The notes: generated by a model from the sequence alone, not told the origin. Counted from the stretch's first letter, positions 16,099 to 25,697 are shown. The stretch: 56,336 nt of DNA from DAOUVR01 sp034430535 (GCA_964443325.1 CAYUCL010000010.1:1-56336); one strand, 5' to 3'. Numbers and translations are program-made.

Positions 16099-16668
16099 AT
16101 GCAACAATTTGATCCTAGGTCGCCGAAATCTTTTTTTGAAAGGTACTTAGCGGATTTTCTGGGGATAGGGTTGGATTGGAGTGAGGAGTATACGGATTGG
16201 ACGCGTAAGAATCTGGGTTATTTTGCTAAGTTGGGTGAAAGTCAAAATTTTAGAGTCTGGTCACTATATGCAGAGCTCAAGGGAGAGTATCTAGTTGACC
16301 TCTGTTGGCTTGTAAGCAGGGAACAGTATTACTGGATGGAAATGGCTCTAGAGCAGGAATGGAGCAATAAGCTTTGCGATATAATGGACGATTTCTCTAA
16401 ATTAATGGATGTGAAGGCATACTTTAAGGTGTTTGTGTGTTTCGCACCTGAAGCCATTCGTTCTGATCTACCTTCATTGCCAGCTCGTGAAATATCAAAG
16501 CATGGAATTAAAATCCCCGAAGAAGCATACCTACTGATACTCTTTTCAAGAGACACGAGACGTAAAAAGGCTGAGAGGCTCAAAGTAGAGGGGTTTGGCA
16601 CAGACTATCGAGGAAGCATTACACCACTGGGTGAAAAATACTTCCCTGATAGGGTGCAGGATTTATGA
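16099..16668 (+). CDS. Hypothetical protein between the aroE remnant and aroC
   Basis: This 189-residue soluble protein has no domain I recognise. It is rich in aromatic residues (many W, Y and F) in its first half, with a helical, acidic middle (EMALEQEWSNKLCDIMDDF) and a basic patch RDTRRKKAERLK near the end. The ATG at 16099 is favoured because an earlier in-frame ATG at 16066 lies inside the aroE remnant. Its stop overlaps the aroC start as ATGA, so it is coupled to aroC. Its base composition is more AT-rich than the aro genes, which suggests acquisition. Confidence 0.65.
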   Translation: MQQFDPRSPKSFFERYLADFLGIGLDWSEEYTDWTRKNLGYFAKLGESQNFRVWSLYAELKGEYLVDLCWLVSREQYYWMEMALEQEWSNKLCDIMDDFSKLMDVKAYFKVFVCFAPEAIRSDLPSLPAREISKHGIKIPEEAYLLILFSRDTRRKKAERLKVEGFGTDYRGSITPLGEKYFPDRVQDL

Positions 16669-17825
16669 TGTTTCGTTTTCTAACCGCCGGGGAATCGCAT
16701 GGCAGAGCGCTGACCGCCATTGTCGAGGGAGTGCCGGCAGGGTTGGCCCTCGACGAGGAATATATTGCCAGTGACCTTAAGCGACGGCAAGGGGGTTACG
16801 GGCGTGGTGGTCGCATGAAGATCGAGCAGGACAGGGCAGAAATCCTGTCCGGTGTACGCTACGGGTTCACCATAGGCAGCCCTATCTCCCTCCTTATCTG
16901 GAACCGCGACTGGGAGAACTGGCAGGAGGTCATGGCCATCTCCCCAACAGAGAAGGAGAGCGAGCCGGTAACCCGCCTGCGTCCAGGCCATGCTGACCTT
17001 GCAGGGACGATTAAGTACGGTCAGAATGATGTGCGTCCCATCCTGGAGCGAGCGAGCGCCCGAGAGACAGCAGCCAGGGTTGCAGTTGGTGCAGTAGCAA
17101 GAAGGCTTCTAGAAGAATTCGGCATCGAAATTCACAGCCATACCATCGCTATCGGAGGCGCACGGATGGTCAACGAAAAAGGCGAAAAAACAGATTGGGC
17201 CCAGGTGGAAAAATCGCCTGTTCGCTGCGCCGATGCTGATGCCGAGAAGGCGATGATGGCTGCCATCGATAAGGCGAAGGGGGACGGCGACAGCGTGGGT
17301 GGTATCTTTCAGGTAGTCGCCTCAGGGGTGCCCATCGGGATGGGGAGCCATGTCCAGTGGGACAGGAGGCTCGATGGCAAAATCGCCCAGGCGATGATGA
17401 GTATTAACGCCGTAAAGGGTGTTGAAATCGGGGACGGCTTCTCATTGGCAGATATGAAAGGCTCCAAGGCGCATGACATAATCCAGTTCGATAACGTTAA
17501 GAAACAGTGGCAGCACGTTTCTAATCGTGCTGGTGGTATCGAGGGCGGGATAACCAATGGTGAGCCTGTTGTGGTCAATACCGTCGTCAAGCCGATCCCC
17601 ACCCTTGGCAAACCGCTACCATCGGTGGACCTGAAGACAGGCGAGACGGTTCAAGCCCATGTCGAGCGTAGCGATGTTTGTGTTGTTCCTGCCGCAGGTG
17701 TGATTGGTGAGGCGATGCTTGCCATCGTTCTCGCTGACGCAGCGCTGGAGAAATTCGGCGGCGACCACCTAAAGGAAATCATGCGCAATTACCAGGGATA
17801 TGTGGAGGCGATAACCAAGAAATAG
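16665..17825 (+). CDS. aroC: Chorismate synthase
   Basis: This FMN-dependent enzyme makes chorismate from EPSP. The full 386 residues are present, starting with FRFLTAGESHGRALTAIVEG (a family signature), then RRQGGYGRGGRM, the RPGHAD stretch, and GGIEGGITNGEPVVV near residue 285. The ATG at 16665 overlaps the previous stop; an ATG at 16668 directly follows. It is followed after 4 bases by aroKB, giving a chorismate block. The remaining shikimate genes (aroF/G, aroD, aroA) are not in the window. Confidence 0.97.
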   Translation: MMFRFLTAGESHGRALTAIVEGVPAGLALDEEYIASDLKRRQGGYGRGGRMKIEQDRAEILSGVRYGFTIGSPISLLIWNRDWENWQEVMAISPTEKESEPVTRLRPGHADLAGTIKYGQNDVRPILERASARETAARVAVGAVARRLLEEFGIEIHSHTIAIGGARMVNEKGEKTDWAQVEKSPVRCADADAEKAMMAAIDKAKGDGDSVGGIFQVVASGVPIGMGSHVQWDRRLDGKIAQAMMSINAVKGVEIGDGFSLADMKGSKAHDIIQFDNVKKQWQHVSNRAGGIEGGITNGEPVVVNTVVKPIPTLGKPLPSVDLKTGETVQAHVERSDVCVVPAAGVIGEAMLAIVLADAALEKFGGDHLKEIMRNYQGYVEAITKK

Positions 17826-17829
17826 TGCA

Positions 17830-19479
17830 ATGAATGAAACGACTAATATCATCCTGACCGGTTTTTCATTCACCGGCAAATCTGAGGTGGGTAGAGAGGT
17901 ATCGCGACACCTAGGCTGGCGCTTTACCGATAGCGACGATGAGATCGTTGCCCTTGCCGGGAAGGATATCCCCGACATCTTCTCCCAGGATGGCGAAGAG
18001 AGATTTCGAGAGTTGGAGCGCCAAGTCCTGGCCAAGGTGTTAGAAGAGGAAAGGCTTGTTATCGCCACTGGGGGTGGGGCGATCGTTGACCCGAGGAACC
18101 GTGAGCTCTTTTCACGACGCGGGGTGGTAATCTGCCTTGAGGCGAAGCCACAGACAATCCATCAGCGCCTTCTCAATGCTCAAGAAGCATACCATATGGT
18201 CAGACCTCTTCTTGCCATCGATGACCCGCTTCAGCGCATCGAGTCACTGAAGGCATATCGCCAGCCCTATTATGATATGGCCGATTGGTCAGTCCACACC
18301 GATAATCTGACGGTGGAACAAGTCTCAGATGAGGTACTTTTTAGATTCAGACAGGTGAGCGCCCATAAGAGCGATCCTGCATATTTTGAAGGCGCTTCCT
18401 TCGTGGTAACCACGGCGACGGAGAGCTATCCAGTATTCGTAGGTTGGGGAATCCTGGACCAACTGAGCAGGCGAATGCACCAGACCAGGCTAAGCAAGCT
18501 CGCCAACATCATCAGTGACGAAGAGGTCTTTTTACATTATGGCGCTCGGATTTGCGAATCCCTGGAACAGGCTGGCTTCGCCATAGAATCATTCGTGGTG
18601 CCTCCCGGTGAAACGACCAAGAACATCGATACTGCAAGTAGGCTGTATGACTGGCTTGTGGAGCGCCACACCGAAAGGGGCCACACCATTGTCGCCATAG
18701 GAGGGGGCATGGTAGGTGACCTTGCTGGCTTCGTCGCCGCTACCTTCCTTCGCGGACTGCCTCTGGTTCAGGTGCCTACCACCCTTATGGCTATGGCCGA
18801 TTCCTCGATCGGGGGTAAGGTCGCTGTAAATCATCCCCAGGCAAAGAACCTCATCGGCGCTTTCTATCAACCCCGCCTGGTTGTTGCCGACGTGAGTACC
18901 CTTTCCACACTGCCTAAACGGGAAACTACTTCAGGGTGGGCCGAAGTGATTAAGCACGCCATGATCCTTGCCCCAGACTTCTTCCAATTTTTACAGTCCC
19001 ATGTGGAAAGGCTTGCGAACCTGGAAGCGGAGGCGACCACTGAAGCGATACAGCGTAGCGCCTCGCTAAAAGCTATGGTGGTGAGCGAGGATGAAAAGGA
19101 GAGCGGGAAACGCATGATTCTGAATTACGGACACACCATCGCCCACGGGCTTGAGGCAGCCACAGGTTATGAACGCTTCCTCCACGGAGAGGCAGTAGCT
19201 ATCGGCATGATGGGAGCGGCGATGCTCAGTGAGCGGCTTGGACTTATTTCGGAGGATGTTGTGACACAGCAGAGAGATTTGCTCCAGAGGTTTGGCCTGC
19301 CAACCACCTGCTCCGATATCGATAAGGCCGGGGTATTGAGGGCGATAGAACTGGATAAGAAGGTGAGGGCAAAGGCGATCATGTGGGTGCTTCTCCAGAG
19401 GATTGGCGAGCCTGTATTGCGGAACGACGTACCAACAAACGAAGTGTTCAATGTACTTGATGGGCTTATTCGACATTGA
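17830..19479 (+). CDS. aroKB: Bifunctional shikimate kinase / 3-dehydroquinate synthase fusion
   Basis: Two shikimate-pathway enzymes are fused in one 549-residue chain. Residues 1-170 are shikimate kinase: Walker A GFSFTGKS at 11-18, DSDD, RxxE in GEERFRELE, and the glycine-rich GGGAIV. Residues 185-549 are 3-dehydroquinate synthase: the NAD-binding AIGGGMVGDLAGFVAA, the PTTLMAMADSSIGGK stretch, and the zinc ligands in GWAEVIKH, NYGHTIAH and FLHGEAVAIG. AroK and AroB catalyse non-adjacent steps. Such fusions are known in Thermotoga. All key residues of both halves look intact. Its stop overlaps the TTG start of the ClC gene. Confidence 0.95.
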   Translation: MNETTNIILTGFSFTGKSEVGREVSRHLGWRFTDSDDEIVALAGKDIPDIFSQDGEERFRELERQVLAKVLEEERLVIATGGGAIVDPRNRELFSRRGVVICLEAKPQTIHQRLLNAQEAYHMVRPLLAIDDPLQRIESLKAYRQPYYDMADWSVHTDNLTVEQVSDEVLFRFRQVSAHKSDPAYFEGASFVVTTATESYPVFVGWGILDQLSRRMHQTRLSKLANIISDEEVFLHYGARICESLEQAGFAIESFVVPPGETTKNIDTASRLYDWLVERHTERGHTIVAIGGGMVGDLAGFVAATFLRGLPLVQVPTTLMAMADSSIGGKVAVNHPQAKNLIGAFYQPRLVVADVSTLSTLPKRETTSGWAEVIKHAMILAPDFFQFLQSHVERLANLEAEATTEAIQRSASLKAMVVSEDEKESGKRMILNYGHTIAHGLEAATGYERFLHGEAVAIGMMGAAMLSERLGLISEDVVTQQRDLLQRFGLPTTCSDIDKAGVLRAIELDKKVRAKAIMWVLLQRIGEPVLRNDVPTNEVFNVLDGLIRH

Positions 19480-21254
19480 GGAAGTCTAATTTCCGTATCA
19501 AGGCTAGGCTACGCCTTGCCAGGCTACGGATTTCCGCCCGATCTTTACGTATTCCAGAGTTGACCCTTGGTATAATCCTGGTGGTTCTGGTGGGACTTGC
19601 CTCCGGGATGGGTGCGGTCATCTTCAAGTGGATGATCGCCTGGTTTCATAGGGGTTTCTTCGAAGGCGGAGAGGTAGCCTTAAGCTTTCTCGGTCGGTAT
19701 TACGTCGTCCTGATACCCGCAGTGGGCGGGCTTCTGGTAGGGCTGCTCGTTTACTTCCTAGCCCGTGAGGCCAAAGGCCATGGCGTCCCTGAGGTGATGA
19801 TAGCGGTCAACGCCAGGGGTGGACGGATGAAGCGTTGGGGGTCTTTGGTCCAGACAGTAGCCTCATCTGTCTGCATTGGCAGTGGCGGCTCTGTAGGCCT
19901 GCATGGACCCGTCGTCCACATTGGCTCCGCCATCGGTTCTGCTTTAGGGCAGTGGCTTAGGCTACCTGAAGACTGGGGCAAGCTTCTCGTCGCCTGTGGA
20001 GCTGCCGGTGGGATCGCAGCCACCTTTAATGCCCCTATCGCCGGAATCTTCTTTGCCCTGGAGTTGATCTTGCGCCGCTTCTCGGCTCGTAACTTCATAT
20101 TAGTCGGGCTCAGTTCTGTTGGAGCTTCCTATGTCGCCCGTGTCTTCTTTGGGACTACTCCTACCTTCTCCCATGTACCCGAGTATACGTGGTCCAGTGG
20201 CTGGGAGATACTATTCTACATCGTTCTTGGAGTTATCGCTGCCTTTGCAGCCTTAGGCTTCGTCAAAGTACTGTATAAATGCGAGGACATCTTCAATAGC
20301 TGGCGGTTCCCTGACTATTTAAAGCCTGTTGTCGGTGGGTTCGCCATCGGTGCAATCGGGTTTTTCTACCCCCATCTTTTCGGCGTCGGCTATGAGGGAG
20401 CGGAGTTTGCTATTCTGGGCGTCTTTGGAGCTGGCATGCTAATCGCCATGTGCCTCCTCAAGATATTAGCCACCTCCATAACCTTGGGGAGCGGTGGCCG
20501 CGGCGGCATCTTTGCCCCTTCTCTATTCATAGGAGCGATGCTAGGTGGAGCATTCGGTCTGGGGATTCACGCCATATTTCCTACAATAGCTCCTGAACCT
20601 GGTGCCTATAGCCTGGTAGGTATGGGGGCGGTGTTCGCCGCCGCTTCTTATGCCCCAATCACCGCAGTCTTAATCCTTTTTGAGGTGACCCGTGATTATT
20701 TGATCATCCTGCCTCTGATAACAGCAGTGCTCGTTAGTACCTTTATTGCGCGCCGCATCAGCAGGGACTCTATCTACACTATGAAGGTGCAGCGACAGGG
20801 TGTTGAGATCATGGAGGGAGAGCTTGACCCACTGCGCCACGTGACCGTTGGCGGCACGATGACTCGCGACTTCCCCACAGTCCCACCTGAGATGCCAATC
20901 ACCGAATTGCTCCACGAGATAGAGAGAACAGGACACCACGGCTTCCCCGTCGTCGAAGAGGGTAATCGCCTGTATGGCGTTATCGCTTTGAGCGATGTAG
21001 AGCAAGCCATAAAAGACGAGGCAAGTAGCACCGCTGACCTGAAGGTGCGGGACATAGCCACTAGAAACCCGGCTACCGCTTACCCAGATGAGAACGTGCG
21101 TTCCGTTTTGAGCAGGTTTTCGACAATGGACGTAGGACGGATCCCGGTGGTTTCTAGAAATGATCCATCTAAGTTATTAGGCTGTTTAAGAAGACATGAT
21201 ATCATAAGAGCCTACACAAAAGCTTTAATATCGAGGAGAGACGATGACCTGTGA
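19476..21254 (+). CDS. ClC-family anion channel/transporter with two CBS domains
   Basis: This 592-residue membrane protein has about ten to twelve membrane helices (residues 25-430) followed by two CBS domains (about 450-505 and 520-580) that could bind adenine nucleotides. Selectivity-filter regions are visible as GSGGSVG, FNAPIAGIFFALE and GSGGRGGIFAPSL. The loop that normally reads GREGP or GKEGP reads GLHGP, so the gating glutamate is replaced by H143. It starts with TTG at 19476, overlapping the aroKB stop, with no obvious ribosome-binding site. The acyl-CoA synthetase start lies inside its last codons. Confidence 0.92.
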   Translation: MRKSNFRIKARLRLARLRISARSLRIPELTLGIILVVLVGLASGMGAVIFKWMIAWFHRGFFEGGEVALSFLGRYYVVLIPAVGGLLVGLLVYFLAREAKGHGVPEVMIAVNARGGRMKRWGSLVQTVASSVCIGSGGSVGLHGPVVHIGSAIGSALGQWLRLPEDWGKLLVACGAAGGIAATFNAPIAGIFFALELILRRFSARNFILVGLSSVGASYVARVFFGTTPTFSHVPEYTWSSGWEILFYIVLGVIAAFAALGFVKVLYKCEDIFNSWRFPDYLKPVVGGFAIGAIGFFYPHLFGVGYEGAEFAILGVFGAGMLIAMCLLKILATSITLGSGGRGGIFAPSLFIGAMLGGAFGLGIHAIFPTIAPEPGAYSLVGMGAVFAAASYAPITAVLILFEVTRDYLIILPLITAVLVSTFIARRISRDSIYTMKVQRQGVEIMEGELDPLRHVTVGGTMTRDFPTVPPEMPITELLHEIERTGHHGFPVVEEGNRLYGVIALSDVEQAIKDEASSTADLKVRDIATRNPATAYPDENVRSVLSRFSTMDVGRIPVVSRNDPSKLLGCLRRHDIIRAYTKALISRRDDDL

Positions 21255-22713
21255 CAAACTTGCCGAATTTGAGCCAATTTTCTATCCGAAATCGGTGGCG
21301 GTAATTGGTGCCTCGGCCAATGAATTCAAGTTTGGCGGCCGTTATCTAAAGACGTTACTGGATTTTGGATTTGAGGGTAAGGTATACCCCGTTAACCCAC
21401 GAGAGACGGAGGTTGCCGGATTGAAGGCGTATCCTACCGTGCGGGATGTTCCTGAATCTGTCGATTTTGCTATGATCACCGTTCCTGCCAAGATTGTTCC
21501 CAGTGTACTTGAGGATTGCCTGGCCAAAGGGGTGAAAGCAGTGGAGATATTCACTGCTGGCTTCAGTGAAACGGGTGAGGAGGGGCGTATACTGGAGGAA
21601 GAGCTAATGAAGATCACTAAAAGAGGCATCAGGGCTATCGGCCCCAATTGCTTTGGCGTCTATTGCCCTGCAAGTCGTCTCACCCTCTTGCCAGGCGCAG
21701 ACTTCTCCACGGAGAGCGGCCCGGTAGCTTTCATCTCTCAGAGCGGCGGTCATGCTCAGGAGATCGCCCGCGAGGCTTCGGGATCGGGCATCCGATTTAG
21801 TAAGGTCATTAGCTACGGTAATGCCTGCGATTTGAACGAGGTTGATTTTTTGGAATACCTGGCCCACGATCCCGAAACCAGGATCATCGCCGCCTATATG
21901 GAGGGTCCCAAGAATGGACAGCGCTTTATGAAGCTTGTTCAACAGGTCTCCAAGACCAAGCCGGTGCTAATCTGGAAGGTAGGGCTTACTAGAGAAGGAG
22001 CACAGGCGGTAAGTTCTCATACAGCTTCTCTCGGTGGTGAGGAGGCTACCTGGGGTGCTTTCTTTAAACAAACTGGCGCTGTGCGAGTGGAAAGCAAGGA
22101 AGAGCTTATCGACACCATAATGGCCCTTTTACACCTGCCTCCATCTACCGGTCGGCGAGTGGCCGTAATCGGTGGTGGCGGTGGCATGAGTGTAACTGCC
22201 GCCGATGCATGCAGCCATGTTGGGCTTAGCGTCCCCTCTTTCCCCCCTGAAATCGTCGAACAGCTAAGGCAAGTGCTCCCACCAGCGGGAACCGGCATCA
22301 GAAATCCGGTCGATGTGGGCGCTCCGGTGATCCCCCCACAGATGTTTCAGAAGGTTATGGAGATCGCCGCCAGTGTAGAAAACATAGATACAATAATTGC
22401 CACTCAGGCGCTACATCTTTTTGTAAGTAGCAAAATTAAAGGCTTAGGTGGCACCGGTAGCATGCTGCCCAAAGATTCCCTCGACATCCCAGTTACCATC
22501 AATAGGAAGTCTGGAAAGCCAGTAATAATGGTGCTTCCCTTAGGTAGTACCGGGTCGGATAGTTTAGGTGTGGAACAGGTGAGAAGGGAATTCCGCGAGT
22601 TCTATATCAGTCATGGAATTCCTGTTTATCCTACCATGGAGCGGGCAGCGAGAGCGGTAGCCCATGTAGTCAAATATTATGAGGCTGCAAGGGCCCTTTC
22701 CAGCTCGGCCTAG
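21244..22713 (+). CDS. ADP-forming acyl-CoA synthetase alpha-type subunit
   Basis: This 489-residue protein has a CoA-binding domain (10-130, with SVAVIGAS and the GPNCFGVY loop) and a succinyl-CoA-synthetase-like region with the phospho-histidine motif SSHTASLGG (H259). That is the alpha part of ADP-forming acetyl/acyl-CoA synthetases, which interconvert acyl-CoA plus ADP and phosphate with acid plus ATP. The ATP-grasp beta part is neither fused nor adjacent. GAGGAGAG precedes the ATG and the gene overlaps the ClC gene by 11 bases. It may pair with a beta subunit encoded elsewhere, giving substrate-level phosphorylation. Substrate unknown. Confidence 0.88.
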   Translation: MTCDKLAEFEPIFYPKSVAVIGASANEFKFGGRYLKTLLDFGFEGKVYPVNPRETEVAGLKAYPTVRDVPESVDFAMITVPAKIVPSVLEDCLAKGVKAVEIFTAGFSETGEEGRILEEELMKITKRGIRAIGPNCFGVYCPASRLTLLPGADFSTESGPVAFISQSGGHAQEIAREASGSGIRFSKVISYGNACDLNEVDFLEYLAHDPETRIIAAYMEGPKNGQRFMKLVQQVSKTKPVLIWKVGLTREGAQAVSSHTASLGGEEATWGAFFKQTGAVRVESKEELIDTIMALLHLPPSTGRRVAVIGGGGGMSVTAADACSHVGLSVPSFPPEIVEQLRQVLPPAGTGIRNPVDVGAPVIPPQMFQKVMEIAASVENIDTIIATQALHLFVSSKIKGLGGTGSMLPKDSLDIPVTINRKSGKPVIMVLPLGSTGSDSLGVEQVRREFREFYISHGIPVYPTMERAARAVAHVVKYYEAARALSSSA

Positions 22714-22798
22714 TATGGATATTACTATCACCAATTGTTTTCGAGGTGTTATTGCATAAGTCTGCTTATGGGAGGTATTTTCTAGCGTATTAGAAGCC

Positions 22799-22827
22799 TT
22801 GACACCTGGTGGGCAGGGTTTTAGCAT
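22799..22827 (+). promoter_or_regulatory. Promoter upstream of the geranylgeranyl-reductase-like gene
   Basis: TTGACA at 22799 and TAGCAT at 22822 are 17 bases apart. About 45 bases around it resemble the region upstream of the CetZ-like gene (46791-46836), including TTAGARGCCTTGACA. Confidence 0.6.
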
Positions 22828-22929
22828 AGAAACACTAATTGGCACGGGAAATCCCGACTATAGCAATAGGTTCTGCGTCAATGATGGTTGCCCATACACG
22901 TGATTTCACTGAAATGGTAGCTTTGTGGC

Positions 22930-23970
22930 ATGCTAGCGAAAAATGGCGATAATTACGACATCATAATCGTCGGGGCAGGTCCAGCAGGATGTGTTGCCGC
23001 ACATGAATTGGCAAATGAATTTGATGTGTTGTTGATAGAGAAAGGAGAGCTTCCACAAAAGAAACCTTGTGGTGGTTTGTTATGTGAGGAATCCGTAGAC
23101 ATTCTGAAGAAATGGGAGGGTGTCGATGATATCCTTACTTCACCGCCTTTCGTTACCTTGGGGTATATCGACTTTGACAATAACACGACTATCAAAACAG
23201 AAAGGCAGTTTTGGAATACCGACCGAAAAAAATTCAGCTCATGGTTACTAAATAGGTTGCCCCCAAAAGTCACCATTTTATCGCACGCAGCTTTGGAAAA
23301 TCTCAATATTGTAGGTGATGGGATTGAAATCGTAGTAAAGCACCGCAAAAATTTAAACTTGAAAACCAAGTATTTAATCGGAGCAGATGGTACTGCTTCG
23401 TCTGTCAGAAGAGCCATCTCAGACATATCAACAAAAAGAAGCACATTATATCAAGTTTTTGTAAACGCAAGCAATAAGGAAACGAACAATTCTTCATGGT
23501 TTATTTTCGACAGATCAATCACAAAGCATTATTCATGGGTGATACCAAAGGGAAGCCATACAATTGTTGGAACCACACTTGAAGGAAGCGATAAAAGAAA
23601 TATGAACCTCTTGTTGAAAAAGGTTGCAGAAGAACTGAGAATATCGACAGAAATTGTAGGAACAGAAGGACACCCGGCAACACTAATCGGCAATCTAGAT
23701 GAGATCGCATTGGGCACTGGCAATGTCTTGCTAATCGGCGAAGCAGCAGGTCTTATTAGTCCATCGAGTTTTGAAGGAATTAGTTATGCATTAGAAAGTG
23801 GATTGATGGCAGCCCAAGCAATAAAGACCGAGCCTGACTCTGTTATCGATACCTACCGAAAGTTATGTGACCCCATGTGCCTACGTTTATCTTATCAAAT
23901 AGAAAAATCCCAAATAGTTTTTAATAAGGAAAAAAGAAGCGAGTATTTCAGTACCATCATCAATGAATAA
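22930..23970 (+). CDS. Geranylgeranyl-reductase-like FAD oxidoreductase
   Basis: This 346-residue flavoprotein has the dinucleotide fold motif GAGPAG at 15-20, the PCGG motif at 46-49, GADG around 150 and the second FAD motif GEAAGLISPSSFEGISYALESG. This pattern is typical of geranylgeranyl reductases and related menaquinone or isoprenoid reductases. The product could be a saturated isoprenoid side chain. It is more AT-rich in base and codon use than its neighbours, suggesting separate ancestry. It has its own promoter. It stands before a phytoene-desaturase-like gene and a CtaB-like prenyltransferase, which suggests lipid or quinone side-chain chemistry. Confidence 0.82.
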   Translation: MLAKNGDNYDIIIVGAGPAGCVAAHELANEFDVLLIEKGELPQKKPCGGLLCEESVDILKKWEGVDDILTSPPFVTLGYIDFDNNTTIKTERQFWNTDRKKFSSWLLNRLPPKVTILSHAALENLNIVGDGIEIVVKHRKNLNLKTKYLIGADGTASSVRRAISDISTKRSTLYQVFVNASNKETNNSSWFIFDRSITKHYSWVIPKGSHTIVGTTLEGSDKRNMNLLLKKVAEELRISTEIVGTEGHPATLIGNLDEIALGTGNVLLIGEAAGLISPSSFEGISYALESGLMAAQAIKTEPDSVIDTYRKLCDPMCLRLSYQIEKSQIVFNKEKRSEYFSTIINE

Positions 23971-24121
23971 TAGGGGGCAGGGAGCCGCCCTAAATCACCA
24001 ATTATCATGAAAGAGGATTGCAAAATACTTCATCGCATGCTGTAATAACTAGCAAACTGAAGGCATCGCCTGTCCTGAAAAATAGCCTTGTTGGGGAAAC
24101 ACAAAAGAGAGGAGGATTGTA

Positions 24122-25531
24122 ATGGGTAATCAAACCTACGATGTCATCGTGATAGGTGCTGGTCCTGGGGGATCTTCCTGCGCCGCTCTGCTGGCCAAGG
24201 GTGGGATGAAGACGCTCCTGCTGGACAAGAACGACAGAGCTGGAGGCAAAGCTTTAACTTTGTCCAGCAAGGGTTTCAGCTATGAACTCTGGCCGGTAAC
24301 CGGGGGGCCAGCCCACAACTGCCGGTGGGATGAGTTGATCAGGGAACTAGAGCTGGACGTTGAATTGCTTAACCCAGAAGGGGCTGCTAATATGTTGTAT
24401 CGCAGCTCATCAGGAGAATACGTGCCCTATCCGATACCTGAGGATGCGGAAGCATTGGGTACTTTCATGACTTCACTTCTCTCGGTTGGTCCTGAGGAGA
24501 TAGCCACCTTAGATGAAGTCACCTTTCACGAATTCGTCTCAAGCCAACAGGTACCTCAGAGCTTATACAGCATTATGGCACTTTGGTCCAACATCGTCTT
24601 CGTCTCACCAATGGATCTTCTGGCTGCCTCAGAGGCAGTGAAGACGTTGCAGGAGATGTTAAGCAGCGGTAGCGTGATGTACTTCAAGGGTGGTTATGGA
24701 AAGGTATTCGAGGGATGCGCACAGGCAGTTGAGCGTTATGGCAGCAAAGTGCAACTGCAAACCAGGGTGGAGCAGATCATTGTTGAAGACGGACAGGTCC
24801 GTGGGGTAACTACCGACAAAGGTGCCTTCCATGCCCCTATCGTGATAAGCAACGCCGGTATTCAACCTACAGTGCTTAAGCTTGTGGGTGAGGAGCACTT
24901 TGACAAAGGGTACGTTAACTATGTCAAGGAACTGGTTCCCTCTCTGGGACTCATGGGTATTCGTTACTTTCTTAGCAAGCCTGTACTGGAACGCCCCATG
25001 TACTTCGCCGTTTCAGACGACAACTACTTCAATGTAGAACTTTCTGAAAAAGCAAAGGCAGGCGAGCTTCCAGATGACGTTGCCTTCATGATAGTAGTGC
25101 CCTCGAACTTTGATCCAGACCTGGCTCCTGCTGGCAAGCAGTGTGTTCTGGCTGCCACACCGTGCCCCCCAGGTGTTGACACAAAGAACGCACAGGTCTT
25201 CTGGGATAAGCTGGAGCAAACAATAGCCAAGGTCTGGCCTGAGCTCCTTCAATATGTAGAACACAAGGAGTATTTCAGCACTGCTGACGTATCATCGATT
25301 ACCAGGGATCATATCCTCCCGGGACAGGGTGGTGAGTGCATCGGCTTGGGCCAAATAGTAGGCCAATGTGGACGACACAAGCCCTCAGCCAAGGCTCCGC
25401 TACGGGGACTTTTCTACGTTGGCTGTGATGCCGGTGGCTATGGTTGCGGCACGCACCAGGGGGTAGACTCGGGATTTAATGTAGCCCACATGGTGCTTCA
25501 ATACCATCAAATACATCAAAAAGCTTTTTAG
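24122..25531 (+). CDS. Phytoene desaturase-like FAD/NAD(P) oxidoreductase
   Basis: This 469-residue protein belongs to the amine oxidase/phytoene dehydrogenase superfamily. The N-terminus has GAGPGGSSCAALLAKGG and, after DKNDRAGGKA, the expected second glycine-rich motif. Near the end, GLFYVGCDAGGYGCGTHQGV corresponds to the C-terminal FAD-contact motif. GAGGAGG lies just before the ATG. No other carotenoid gene such as crtB is nearby, so a carotenoid role is not proven; a retinol saturase-like or isoprenoid oxidoreductase role is also possible. It has a conserved family length and no visible defects. Confidence 0.82.
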   Translation: MGNQTYDVIVIGAGPGGSSCAALLAKGGMKTLLLDKNDRAGGKALTLSSKGFSYELWPVTGGPAHNCRWDELIRELELDVELLNPEGAANMLYRSSSGEYVPYPIPEDAEALGTFMTSLLSVGPEEIATLDEVTFHEFVSSQQVPQSLYSIMALWSNIVFVSPMDLLAASEAVKTLQEMLSSGSVMYFKGGYGKVFEGCAQAVERYGSKVQLQTRVEQIIVEDGQVRGVTTDKGAFHAPIVISNAGIQPTVLKLVGEEHFDKGYVNYVKELVPSLGLMGIRYFLSKPVLERPMYFAVSDDNYFNVELSEKAKAGELPDDVAFMIVVPSNFDPDLAPAGKQCVLAATPCPPGVDTKNAQVFWDKLEQTIAKVWPELLQYVEHKEYFSTADVSSITRDHILPGQGGECIGLGQIVGQCGRHKPSAKAPLRGLFYVGCDAGGYGCGTHQGVDSGFNVAHMVLQYHQIHQKAF

Positions 25532-25697
25532 GGGGAGTTGACCTCTTTTTAACGTATATATAAGAGTCGTGGGTAGCTATTTAAAGAACCCTTGGTCGGC
25601 CACACTATATGCAATCCGAATTTTCGAAAAAATGGTAAACCCAACTGCGATATTTGAAGCTACGAATAAGGAAGTGGCCTAGATCAGATGTAATGAC

